From contig JADHNI010000010.1 in assembly GCA_016779585.1 (NCBI GenBank), forward strand, positions 1-60,044: a stretch of 60,044 nucleotides of DNA, in the 5' to 3' direction. The DNA is from Pseudomonadales bacterium. Lineage in GTDB: Bacteria > Pseudomonadota > Gammaproteobacteria > Pseudomonadales > Azotimanducaceae. This document shows positions 7,886-16,335 of this stretch, piece after piece. A model generated the notes under the pieces. That model made no database searches and was not told the DNA's origin. It was given only the letters and a program-made list of their open reading frames with translations. How positions within the stretch are numbered: position 1 is the stretch's first letter; each line of letters opens with the position of its first letter. A program made the position numbers and the translations under genes.

Positions 7886-7925
7886 CTATTTAACCGTTTT
7901 CCATAATCACGAGGAGTAACATTTT

Positions 7926-8525
7926 ATGCAGTTTCATCTTCCTGACCTGCCCTACGCTCTGGATGCACTGGAACCAGTCATCAGTAGACGCACGATGCAG
8001 CACCATTACGAAAAACACCACGCCGGCTATGTCGACAAGCTGAACAATGCCTTGTCTGGTATGGCTGTTGAAGACATGACGCTTGAAGAGCTTATTGTCG
8101 AGAGTTTTCGCAAAGAGAATACAGCTGTTTTTAACCTGGCAGCCCAGGTCTGGAATCACACTTTTTATTGGCACAGTATGACGCCTGATGCATCGCCGCT
8201 TGAAGACAGCCTGCTTCTCAGCCTTATTGATGAAAGCTTTGGTGGCCTGGATCCGATGCTCTCGAAGTTCAAAGAAATTGCGTCTGGACAGTTTGGCTCG
8301 GGTTGGGCGTGGCTGCTCTATGATCCGAAGCAAGGGGCTTTGAGTCTGACAGCTACAGGTAATGCGCAGAATCCCTTAACTGAAGGTCTAAAGCCTTTGC
8401 TCACCATAGATGTCTGGGAGCATGCCTATTACCTGGACTATCAACAGGATCGGGCTGCATACATTGATGGCGTATTGGACGAGCTGGTCAACTGGGAGTA
8501 TGCAGTTCAAAACCTTAGTCGCTGA
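7926..8525 (+). CDS. sodB: Superoxide dismutase, iron type
   Basis: 199 residues, standard length. Metal ligands are in place: His27 (MQHHYEKHH), His78 (QVWNHTFYWHS), and the Asp and His of DVWEHAYY. The AAQVWNHTFYW context and the short first helix are those of Fe-type SodB rather than Mn-type. It converts superoxide to peroxide and oxygen in the cytoplasm. GAGGAG precedes the start by six bases. Position directly after dps makes this an oxidative-stress block. I found no copy of the dps operator in its own 40-base leader. Confidence 0.95.
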   Translation: MQFHLPDLPYALDALEPVISRRTMQHHYEKHHAGYVDKLNNALSGMAVEDMTLEELIVESFRKENTAVFNLAAQVWNHTFYWHSMTPDASPLEDSLLLSLIDESFGGLDPMLSKFKEIASGQFGSGWAWLLYDPKQGALSLTATGNAQNPLTEGLKPLLTIDVWEHAYYLDYQQDRAAYIDGVLDELVNWEYAVQNLSR

Positions 8526-8644
8526 CGGGTACTTTGGTTCGTCGCTTCTTTGAGGCGTCTAATCTAGTCGGATTCATCCTCGTGGCTGGTAAAGAACCAG
8601 TTGCTGGCGAAGCTCGCGCCGATGCGCGAGGAAATTATCTACCG

Positions 8645-9022
8645 CTAGTCCAGCTCGACAGCAATGATCTGGCGCCTCTGGTACCTGCCGACCAGTTTTG
8701 CCAGGAAATTGGTGATGTGCATGATCACGCCGTACTTCCGGTTAAACGCTGGGTACATGGCGTCGATTTCTGGCTGGTCATTCACCAGCCGCGCGGTGCC
8801 GTTGGCCCATTCCCCTAGTAGCCCGCCGCGCATGTCGCACTCTGCAATCTGCACTTTCGGGTTGTTCCGAATTCGCTTCACCTTGCCCACATTTGGTTCG
8901 GAGAAGATGTATCCCGTACCGTTGTGTACGGCGACCCAGACCGGAGTCTTCACGACGTCGCCGTTTTTTCTGTAAGTCGCAAGATTGATGTACTTGGCGT
9001 TTTCGAGGTCTGGATTTGTCAT
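8645..9022 (-). CDS. PPOX-class (flavin/F420-binding split barrel) oxidoreductase
   Basis: 125 residues. AKYINLATYRKNGDVVKTPVWVA followed by IRNNPKVQIAECD is the opening of the pyridoxamine-phosphate-oxidase-like split barrel found in F420-dependent and flavin-dependent small reductases. The substrate is unknown. It lies 12 bases downstream of the LysR gene in the same direction and is probably co-transcribed. It is convergent with sodB; the 119-base gap holds two short stems (CTGGT/ACCAG and CTCGCG/CGCGAG) but no clear T-run. Confidence 0.8.
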   Translation of the reverse strand: MTNPDLENAKYINLATYRKNGDVVKTPVWVAVHNGTGYIFSEPNVGKVKRIRNNPKVQIAECDMRGGLLGEWANGTARLVNDQPEIDAMYPAFNRKYGVIMHITNFLAKLVGRYQRRQIIAVELD

Positions 9023-9034
9023 GGTCGAATAAGG

Positions 9035-9979
9035 TCAGGTCGTATAGCGAGCATATATCATCTGATTTTTCTCTTCTGCTTCTTCGTCAAGACTGCGTAC
9101 GCGGCGGATGAATTTTCCAGCGGCAGGGCTGATGGTGCGGCCCTTCGGAGTGACGAAGTAGAACATCGGATTGAGGTTATCGGTGGGAAAGTCCAGAAGG
9201 ACAAAATCACCGGAATCCAGGGCTCCTTCAATTTGCATCGGAACGGCAACGCCGACACCGTCGCAGTGGGAAATGATAGACCTTGCCGTGCCCATGTCGT
9301 CCACCTCGATTGAAGGAATCAGCACGCCTGAGACTGGTTGGATAGATGCCTGTCCTGGAATCACAGGTGCTATAGCCGCTGGCAATCGAATTGATACCAG
9401 CGGGAACTGGTCAAGATCTTCTTTGGTCAGGTGTTTCTTCCCGGCCAGTGGATGACCGCTTCGTGCATATACGTACATTCGATGACCACAAACAGGGCTG
9501 AAATCCAGCTGCCTGTCATAAAGGGTGCCTTCTTTTGCCACGAACCCAATATCGACATCGCGTGACAGCACGCGGTTGGTGATGTCTTCCCAATTGCTGA
9601 CGAACACCCGGTAGATCAACCCCGGGTAGTCTCTTACCATATGTGCGATCGCAAGATTGCCGTAGATCTCGGCCGGGTATACCCCCAATCCTGCCGAAAA
9701 TTCACCACTGGTCAGTTCCGTCATCTGTCGGATGTCACGCCGAAGTTTCCTGACGTCCGCGACGATCGTCTGTGCCTGACTGATCAGGGTTTCTCCATAG
9801 CGGGTCGGGCTGACCTGAGTGGCTGACCTGTCAAACAATGCCACGCCAAGGTAGTCCTCAAGGTTGCGAATACTCCTTGAGAACGCCGATTGAGACAGGT
9901 TGGCTTCTGTCGCTGCACGGCTGAAATTGCCGATTCGGGCAAGGATAAGTGCGTGCTCAAGCTGACGGTGGGTGATCAT
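9035..9979 (-). CDS. LysR-family transcriptional regulator
   Basis: 314 residues. The N-terminal winged HTH is classic (LEHALILARIGNFSRAATEA, then LSQSAFSRSIRNLEDYLG) and the C-terminal two-lobed substrate-binding domain follows from about residue 90. The divergent neighbour is the sulfatase gene, and a 17-bp dyad of LysR type lies between them. By the usual logic of the family it controls the sulfatase and itself in response to a small effector. The effector cannot be deduced. Confidence 0.92.
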   Translation of the reverse strand: MITHRQLEHALILARIGNFSRAATEANLSQSAFSRSIRNLEDYLGVALFDRSATQVSPTRYGETLISQAQTIVADVRKLRRDIRQMTELTSGEFSAGLGVYPAEIYGNLAIAHMVRDYPGLIYRVFVSNWEDITNRVLSRDVDIGFVAKEGTLYDRQLDFSPVCGHRMYVYARSGHPLAGKKHLTKEDLDQFPLVSIRLPAAIAPVIPGQASIQPVSGVLIPSIEVDDMGTARSIISHCDGVGVAVPMQIEGALDSGDFVLLDFPTDNLNPMFYFVTPKGRTISPAAGKFIRRVRSLDEEAEEKNQMIYARYTT

Positions 9980-9994
9980 GGTTCCTAGGTCGTT

Positions 9995-10011
9995 TATGCG
10001 AAAAATGCATA
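9995..10011. promoter_or_regulatory. LysR-type T-N11-A dyad
   Basis: TATGC-GAAAAAT-GCATA is a perfect 5-bp inverted repeat with the T-N11-A form recognised by LysR proteins. It starts 16 bases upstream of the LysR start codon and lies 80 bases upstream of the sulfatase ATG, a normal position for a divergent regulatory site. Confidence 0.6.
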
Positions 10012-10090
10012 GGAAATAGTTATATGTTACATTAGACGCCTTATGGTTCCTGTGGTCAACTTTGCGGCAACACGAGCCTTGAGAGAATCT

Positions 10091-11851
10091 ATGAAAATCG
10101 TTAGCTGGTTATCTTTCTTTTGTTCCTTTCTGGTTGTAACGGGCAGAACCCCGCGGTTTCCGGGTCGCCGGCAGCGGAAGCGGCTCCCAAGCGACCCAAT
10201 ATCCTGGTCCTACTGGCGGATGACATGGGTTACGGCGACATTGGTGCCTTTGGCAGTGAAATTGATACGCCAAATATCGACAGCCTTGCGGCAGAGGGTA
10301 TTCACTTTACGAATTTCCATGTCGGGGCAGCCTGTTCGCCGACACAAACCATGCTTATGACCGGGGTGGATAACCACCTTGCTGGTCTGGGAAACATGCT
10401 GGAGATTCAGGCGGACAATCAGTTCGGCAAGCCGGGGTACGAAGGGCACCTCAATAACAACGTGGTCACCGTGGCGACACTGCTCAAGGACGCTGGTTAC
10501 AACACCTATATGGTGGGCAAGTGGCATCTTGGCCACACTGAGGACACGATTCCGCACGCCCCGGGGTTTTGATCGATCCTTTGCCCTGATGGAGAGTGGT
10601 GCTGACAATTGGGTAGAGCAGCCCTACGCTCCGTTCTATGAAAGAGTGCACTACTTTGAAAATGGCAAAGAAATCAGCCTGCCAACCGAAGACTATTTTT
10701 CGTCAGACTTCTACACAAATCGAATTATCGAAAACATCAAAGAGGGCAGTGAAAATGGCAAACCTTTCTTTGCCTACTTTGCCTACCAGGCAGTCCACTA
10801 TCCCCACCAGGCACCGGTTGAATTTATCGACAAGTACAACGGTGTTTACGACGAAGGTTTTGAAAAGCTCCGGGAAACGCGCCTTAAAAAGCAGAAAGAA
10901 TTGGGAGTAGTTTCAGGGGACGTAGAACTGGACCCGCAACACACCAAAACCTCATACATGCCCTGGCAGATACCTGACTGGGATTCGCTCAGCGATGAGG
11001 AGAAAAAGTTCAACGCGCGTCGTATGCAAACCTATGCGGGTATGCTGGATAACATGGATACGAACATCGGGAAAATTCTCTCTTACCTCGAAGAATCCGG
11101 GCAGGCGGAGAATACGCTGATACTTTTCCTGTCGGATAATGGCGCCGATCCAAACCTCCTGCCGCTTTCACCGGACTATCGTGACTGGTACCAGTCGAAT
11201 TATGAATACGTCTATATGGAAGACTATGAGGGCGACTACAGCAAGATGGGGCAAGCTGGTTCATTTGCGGACTACGGGTCGGGATGGGCTGCTGCTGCGA
11301 ACACGCCCGGCAGCTACTTCAAGACCTTCTCAACTGAAGGTGGAATTCGTGTTCCATTCATTGCGAAATTTCCAGGCCAGATTGAAGCGGGGGAATCCAA
11401 CGGTAAGTTTGCGTTTGTGAAGGACATTGTGCCGACCTTGCTCGAGGTGGCTGGTGTCGATAATCCCGGTGAAAGTTACAAGGGAAAGACCATTCATGCG
11501 CCGGATGGTAAAAGTATGTGGTCCGTCCTGACGGGTGATGCAGCCTCAGTGCACAGCGACGATGAGGCGGTAGGTTATGAACTGGCCGGAAGCAGTGCGG
11601 TGTTTCGCGGCGATTATAAACTGGTACAGAACCTTGCGCCAAAGGGAACGGGTGCCTGGGAGCTATACAACATCGTGGAAGACCCGTCTGAAACAAATGA
11701 TCTGGCGAAAGATATGCCTGAACTGGCAGCGGAGTTGCTGGCAGCCTACAGGGAATACGAGGTTGCCAATAACGTGGTGCCGGTTCCCGAGGGTTACAAT
11801 CCCCTGGAACAGGCTGTGAAAAACAGCATGAGACCCGGAGGCGGTCACTAG
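10091..11851 (+). pseudogene. Arylsulfatase-like lipoprotein, two frameshifts
   Basis: Three frame segments make one sulfatase of about 585 residues. Segment 1 starts at ATG 10091 (MKIVS); one missing base around 10105-10110 leads into LVIFLLFLSGC, a lipoprotein signal, then RPNILVLLADDMGYGDIGAFG. Segment 2 stops at 10572; an extra base in the CCCC run at 10559-10562 leads to segment 3 (ARGFDRSFALMESG) through 11851. Metal-binding DD and the KWHLGH motif are present. The active-site motif reads CSPTQTMLMTG: the Arg of the C-x-P-x-R formylglycine signal is Gln. The LysR gene is divergent. Either inactive or carrying assembly errors. Confidence 0.85.
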
Positions 11852-11942
11852 GTTAGGACAACTGCTGCCCCGATGAGCTGATCGCGGGCGGTATCCAGGG
11901 ATTGCGGCAATACATGCGGGCCACCCATGGCGAGCAGGGTGG

Positions 11943-13520
11943 TCACGTCTCGATATCGCCTACCTGTTTTGAATACATCTCATGCCAGTGCCTTAACTTC
12001 AGTTCGTTATAGTCGGCGAGCCTGACGTGTTCCCGCGCCGTCGCTTTCAGGCCTTCGTAAACATAGGGCAGGTTGCGAACGTCCTGGTTGAAGATCTTGG
12101 TTAGCTGGCCGAGTTCTGACGCCTCTGTATAGTCATCCTCGGCCGTCAGCCAGTGGATTTCCCGCACGGGTTCATACTCACCATTTTCCGGGATCGGTGT
12201 CAGGTACATGCATTCCATGATGCACTCTTCATGGTTGTCACCATTTGGGCGAAAACGATAGTTGATCTGGTTGAAGCAACCCCAGGGATGCCAGTTCGGG
12301 TAAACCGTGAAGAACATGGAGGCTGTAAGTTCAATATCCGGAATTGAATCGGCAATCGAAGGTACAATGTCTGCCAGCATCTGTCGCTGCATCTCCGCAC
12401 CCATGGCGCGAGCGGACATGTTCTTGCCGCCGCCGGCTTCCGCCTGTGCTTTTCGCTTCGTGTCTGAACTGAGTATTCGACCCTGCGCCGGGTTGTTCAG
12501 CTGCAGCCCGCCGACCCAGTTACACAGGTGCGGATTGGCATCAGTGATCTCGCCCTCGATGTATTTGGCGTCGACATCAAACTTGCCGGTGCGACCGTCC
12601 TTTTTGGTGAGCAGCACAACGCCATCACCGATGTGTTCGTACACATCACCATTGAGCGGGTGACGCACGATTTCCATGCCCTTGTCAGAGGGAAGGGGTT
12701 CCCAGGGCGGCAGGCCATTGCCTTCCAGGGCACCGCATCGGATCGCGCGAGAATAGTTTCCGAAAGCGTCGTACTTGGTGCAGATGTCGTGAGCGCCACC
12801 CGTCAGGATCTGTGGGTGCGTCATCAACACGTGGTACGACTCCATGAATGCTTCCTGGACTACCTTCCAGTTGGCCTTGATGATCTTGGCCACGTGCGCT
12901 GATTTATAGCGACGCTCGTAGGGCAGCAACTCAAAGTGCGATGAGAGGTCGCCCAGGTAATCTTCCAGGGATTCAGCATTCGGGTCAGCGTTGATGAAGA
13001 TAAAGCGTCCCCAGCGACCGACCTTGACCTCCGGCAGCGATTCTTCGTCTCTGGACAGCCCATTGAAGTCGTAAGCGCAGGGAATCTGTTTCAGGGAACC
13101 ATCCAGGTTCCAGGCCCAGCCGTGAAATGCGCATCGCAGTTCATCAAGCCCCTTGGCCCGATCTTCCCGAAGTTTTCGACCGCGGTGCAGGCAGGCGTTG
13201 TAGAACGCCTTGTATTCATCTTCTGCTGCTCGAACGATCAGGAAACTCAAGCCTGCAACGTCGTAGGGTACACAGTCGCCAACATTCTCGAAGTCGTCCT
13301 CATGGCAGGCCATCAGCCAGGACTTTTTCCAGAGTTTTTCTTTCTCCAGTTCGTGATAACGACGATCTGTATAGCGAGCCACGGGGACCAGGGTTGGCCC
13401 GGGGGGCATCGGATTATTGCGTCGTAGCGCGTCGGAAATGTTTTCTTTCCGGGTGTCCTCATCGAGGAGGCGCTTGAAAGCCTCATCCATGGTTCGGACG
13501 GGTTGTTCCAGAGCAGACAT
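11943..13520 (-). CDS. Rieske non-heme iron oxygenase, alpha subunit
   Basis: 525 residues, longer than the usual 400-460. The Rieske cluster ligands are Cys110/His112 (ACLHRGRK) and Cys130/His133 (CAFHGWAW). The mononuclear iron site is visible in EAFMESYHVLMTH (His230, His235). Such enzymes hydroxylate or demethylate aromatic or aliphatic substrates with a separate reductase, none of which is encoded nearby. An extra segment around 290-380 accounts for the length. It is 11 bases downstream of the amidohydrolase gene and probably shares its message. Substrate unknown. Confidence 0.92.
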   Translation of the reverse strand: MSALEQPVRTMDEAFKRLLDEDTRKENISDALRRNNPMPPGPTLVPVARYTDRRYHELEKEKLWKKSWLMACHEDDFENVGDCVPYDVAGLSFLIVRAAEDEYKAFYNACLHRGRKLREDRAKGLDELRCAFHGWAWNLDGSLKQIPCAYDFNGLSRDEESLPEVKVGRWGRFIFINADPNAESLEDYLGDLSSHFELLPYERRYKSAHVAKIIKANWKVVQEAFMESYHVLMTHPQILTGGAHDICTKYDAFGNYSRAIRCGALEGNGLPPWEPLPSDKGMEIVRHPLNGDVYEHIGDGVVLLTKKDGRTGKFDVDAKYIEGEITDANPHLCNWVGGLQLNNPAQGRILSSDTKRKAQAEAGGGKNMSARAMGAEMQRQMLADIVPSIADSIPDIELTASMFFTVYPNWHPWGCFNQINYRFRPNGDNHEECIMECMYLTPIPENGEYEPVREIHWLTAEDDYTEASELGQLTKIFNQDVRNLPYVYEGLKATAREHVRLADYNELKLRHWHEMYSKQVGDIET

Positions 13521-13531
13521 GGCGTTACCTC

Positions 13532-15244
13532 TTATGCCGCTGGTTGAGCTGAGAGTTGCGTGCTTCGAACCAGTCGGCCTGGCAATGCACCCGTGGCTTC
13601 TCCATTTTCGTAGATGACTTCGCCAGCCTTGATGGTTACATCGATACCGTCTGCATTCTGAAGGAAGCGGCGGCCACCGGCAGGCAGGTCATGTACGATA
13701 TGTGGTGTGCGCAGTTTCAGTTCATCGAAATTGATGATGTTCACGTCTGCTTTCATACCTTCCTTGATCAGGCCACGATCATGCAGGGAATAAAGTTCGG
13801 CTGGCTGTCGGCACAACATGTTGATGGCCTGTGACAGCTCGATCTGTTGCTTGTCTTTCACCCACTTGGTCAGTACGTAGATGTTGGCACTGGTGTCGCA
13901 GATGGATCCGACGTGCGCGCCACCGTCACCCAGGGCGCTGACCGTGTACGGGTGCGTCAGCAGCTCGGGAATATTCTGGGAAAAGTTCGCAGCCGGGATA
14001 TAAACCAGGTTGTTCCCATTGTTGCCGAGGAAATAGTCATACAACCACTCAGAAGGTTCGCGACCTTCTTTCTCTGCCATTGCGGTTACCGAGGTATCAC
14101 GGCTGGGCAGGTATTCGATGGGATCTTCCAGCGGGTACATGTTACGGAAACGCTTCTCGAAAATTTCCACAAACACGTGCGGTTGCTCGCTTTCTTCGCG
14201 CAGGATCTTTGCCTTGATTTCCGGATCACTTAATCTCTCGATCCGCTCATCCCAGGGCAGGTCCGCCAGCGCCTTGTAGGTTGGGCGGGCATAGAAAGTA
14301 TGCATGGAGGCGGGGTGACCCATCAGAATGCCTACCGGTCTTGAAATCACCTGGCCACGGATGTCGAGACCGGCTTCCTGCGCTGCTTCAATACGTTTTA
14401 ACTGTTCGTGCCAGAGATCTGGCGTTGGTGCCAGGTCCAGCAGGGTGAAAGTACCCTTCGCGCCGGAGCGCTCGGCGATTTCACGGATGATGCTGAATTC
14501 GTCGTCTGCATCTTCCCAGTCGGAAATCATCTGGAAGACGCTGCCGCGTTCTGCTGAGAGCGACTCACCCAGGGATTTCAGTTCCTCGGTCGCTGCCTGG
14601 TATGTCGGGATAAAACTGCCCGAACTGCTTCGGTGGACCAGGGTTCTGGATGTCGAAAAGCCAACCGCGCCAGCTTCGATGCCTTCCTTGATGAGGACTT
14701 TCATTTTCTCAATGTCCTCCTCGGTGGCAGGCTCGCGGTTAACGGCGCGTTCTCCCATGACATACACGCGCAGTGGACCGTGAGGCAGCAGCGCCGCGAT
14801 ATCAATGTCGCGGGGTTTTGCTTCCAGCGCGTCCAGGAACTCAGGGAATGACTCCCAGTTCCAGGGCAGTCCCTCATCCATGGCAGAGCCTGGAATCTCT
14901 TCCACGCCTTCCATCAGCTGTACGAGTACCTGGTGATCTTCCGGCTTGCAGGGTGCAAAACCAACACCGCAGTTGCCCATCACAATGGTGGTTGTACCGA
15001 GATTGGAAGAAGGGTTCAGGTGTGAATCCCAGGTGGCCTGCCCATCGTAGTGGGTGTGCACGTCCACGAAACCGGGTGTAACAATCTTGCCTTCAGCGTC
15101 GATAATGCGGTCTGCATCGCCACCGATGCCGGGTGCCACCTTTGCGATGACGCCATCCCTGATGGCGATGTCGGTCCGGGTCGAAGGTCCGCCGCTGCCG
15201 TCAAACACTTCGCCGTTTTTGATGATCAGGTCGTATTCAGCCAT
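13532..15244 (-). CDS. N-acyl-D-amino-acid deacylase-like amidohydrolase (paralogue 1)
   Basis: 570 residues, metal-dependent amidohydrolase superfamily. DLIIKNGEVFDGSG opens the composite beta domain and VDVHTHYDGQATWD supplies the H-x-H metal pair; MGNCGVGFAP and SDAG-like GDGGAHVGSI are conserved in D-aminoacylase relatives. It is one of three paralogues in the window (others at 26812 and 47828) and the most divergent of them. Next to a Rieske oxygenase, a thioesterase and an APH-like kinase it may serve breakdown of an N-acyl or cyclic amide compound, but the substrate is not known. Confidence 0.85.
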   Translation of the reverse strand: MAEYDLIIKNGEVFDGSGGPSTRTDIAIRDGVIAKVAPGIGGDADRIIDAEGKIVTPGFVDVHTHYDGQATWDSHLNPSSNLGTTTIVMGNCGVGFAPCKPEDHQVLVQLMEGVEEIPGSAMDEGLPWNWESFPEFLDALEAKPRDIDIAALLPHGPLRVYVMGERAVNREPATEEDIEKMKVLIKEGIEAGAVGFSTSRTLVHRSSSGSFIPTYQAATEELKSLGESLSAERGSVFQMISDWEDADDEFSIIREIAERSGAKGTFTLLDLAPTPDLWHEQLKRIEAAQEAGLDIRGQVISRPVGILMGHPASMHTFYARPTYKALADLPWDERIERLSDPEIKAKILREESEQPHVFVEIFEKRFRNMYPLEDPIEYLPSRDTSVTAMAEKEGREPSEWLYDYFLGNNGNNLVYIPAANFSQNIPELLTHPYTVSALGDGGAHVGSICDTSANIYVLTKWVKDKQQIELSQAINMLCRQPAELYSLHDRGLIKEGMKADVNIINFDELKLRTPHIVHDLPAGGRRFLQNADGIDVTIKAGEVIYENGEATGALPGRLVRSTQLSAQPAA

Positions 15245-15314
15245 GGGTATCTGCTCCTCTCGAGAGCCGATACTTTCGCTTTTTTTGCAACAGGTATCAA
15301 TGAATCCGGCTATT

Positions 15315-15336
15315 CAGCACAGTTATTGCTGTGCTG
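15315..15336 (-). other. Intergenic hairpin between thioesterase and amidohydrolase genes
   Basis: CAGCACAG-TTATTG-CTGTGCTG is a perfect 8-bp stem with a six-base loop, starting nine bases after the thioesterase stop. No T-run follows on the minus strand, so it is more likely an RNA-stability element or attenuator within an operon than a strong terminator. Confidence 0.45.
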
Positions 15337-15344
15337 CAGCAAAA

Positions 15345-16301
15345 TCAGGCGAGATCGCGCAGGCAGTACTTTTCGATCAACGGGCGCACTTCGTCCGGGA
15401 TGTTGATGGCGCGCCTGGCTTCGAGATCCATGCAGATGCCGGTCTGGTCGCTGATACCCAGCAGTTCCCTTGAATTCTTGGAAAACACCCAGCGTCTTGA
15501 ATGACGCCATTTTTCACCGTAATTGACGTCCGTGCTTAGAGAGACAATGGTCTCGCCGGCCGCTGGACGCTGGTAAACGATACTGCGAATTTCCATCATC
15601 GCCCAGCTGTATAGTCGACCCTGCTGATCCCGCAGGTGCGGTGGTCCCACCTTACGCAGATCTTCGCCAGGCTGTGGCCGCCAGATGACATGCACCAGGT
15701 CTGTGCCCTCTGCGAGATGACCGGTCTCATCACAGTCTTCTTTAAGGACAATACCCTCCCGGCGTCCGCTCAGGCCGCCCAGGAGTTCATCATCAGGAAT
15801 CAGGGGCTCGATCTCCTCGAAGGAGGGGCGACGGGGTTCATTCAGTGTCAGCGAACGCGGTCGACCATATTCCGGCACTTCGACCATCCATTCAGAAACC
15901 TGTTGCTCATCGAGCTTGAGTGGCAACAATTCTTCTGTCGTTGTGTCCAGTAATTGGCTGGTCATGATGAATGTCGCCGCGACGTCACCGGATTCTTCGT
16001 TGCGAATCTCATAGTAGCCGGTCACGCCATTGCGGTCTTCGGTTGCCACCAGGCCGCCAAATGTCCTGAGCAATGCACCCTCGAACTGCTCCCGGTGAAA
16101 TCGGTTAAACGTATCCGTTCGCCGAATTTTCTGACCGTTTCCAGGCGTGATGCCCAGCCTGTTCAACAGTGCCTGATTCGCGGCGGAAGCACGCTCCACG
16201 TAGAAACGTACGTTCATGTGACCCAGGGAATCGATCTGGGATTCGGTAACCCTGGACTCGTGAAGGAGCTGAGGTTGATTGGAATTTGATGTCTGGCTCA
16301 T
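15345..16301 (-). CDS. Double hot-dog acyl-CoA thioesterase-like protein
   Basis: 318 residues. The first half carries the 4-hydroxybenzoyl-CoA thioesterase signature IDSLGHMNVRFYVERA (about 23-38); the second half, after an acidic linker near 160-180, has a second hot-dog-like segment (GHLAEGTDLVHVIWRP, then MMEIRSIVYQRPAAGE). The two-domain form resembles acyl-ACP/acyl-CoA thioesterases. It lies between the APH-like kinase gene (34 bases) and the amidohydrolase (100 bases with a hairpin). Probably releases an acid from a CoA ester in the same catabolic block. Confidence 0.75.
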   Translation of the reverse strand: MSQTSNSNQPQLLHESRVTESQIDSLGHMNVRFYVERASAANQALLNRLGITPGNGQKIRRTDTFNRFHREQFEGALLRTFGGLVATEDRNGVTGYYEIRNEESGDVAATFIMTSQLLDTTTEELLPLKLDEQQVSEWMVEVPEYGRPRSLTLNEPRRPSFEEIEPLIPDDELLGGLSGRREGIVLKEDCDETGHLAEGTDLVHVIWRPQPGEDLRKVGPPHLRDQQGRLYSWAMMEIRSIVYQRPAAGETIVSLSTDVNYGEKWRHSRRWVFSKNSRELLGISDQTGICMDLEARRAINIPDEVRPLIEKYCLRDLA

Positions 16302-16335
16302 AGGCGGCGAATCCTAGGAGGATTGGCCACTTTAT

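Noticed and set aside
8602-8640. Terminator between sodB and the PPOX gene
   Set aside because: Two short stems are present but neither is followed by a T-run, so the call is not supported.
11848-11946. 32-residue minus-strand frame starting at GTG in the Rieske stop (GTGA)
   Set aside because: No recognisable features, and it runs into the end of the sulfatase gene; could be a remnant but cannot be supported.
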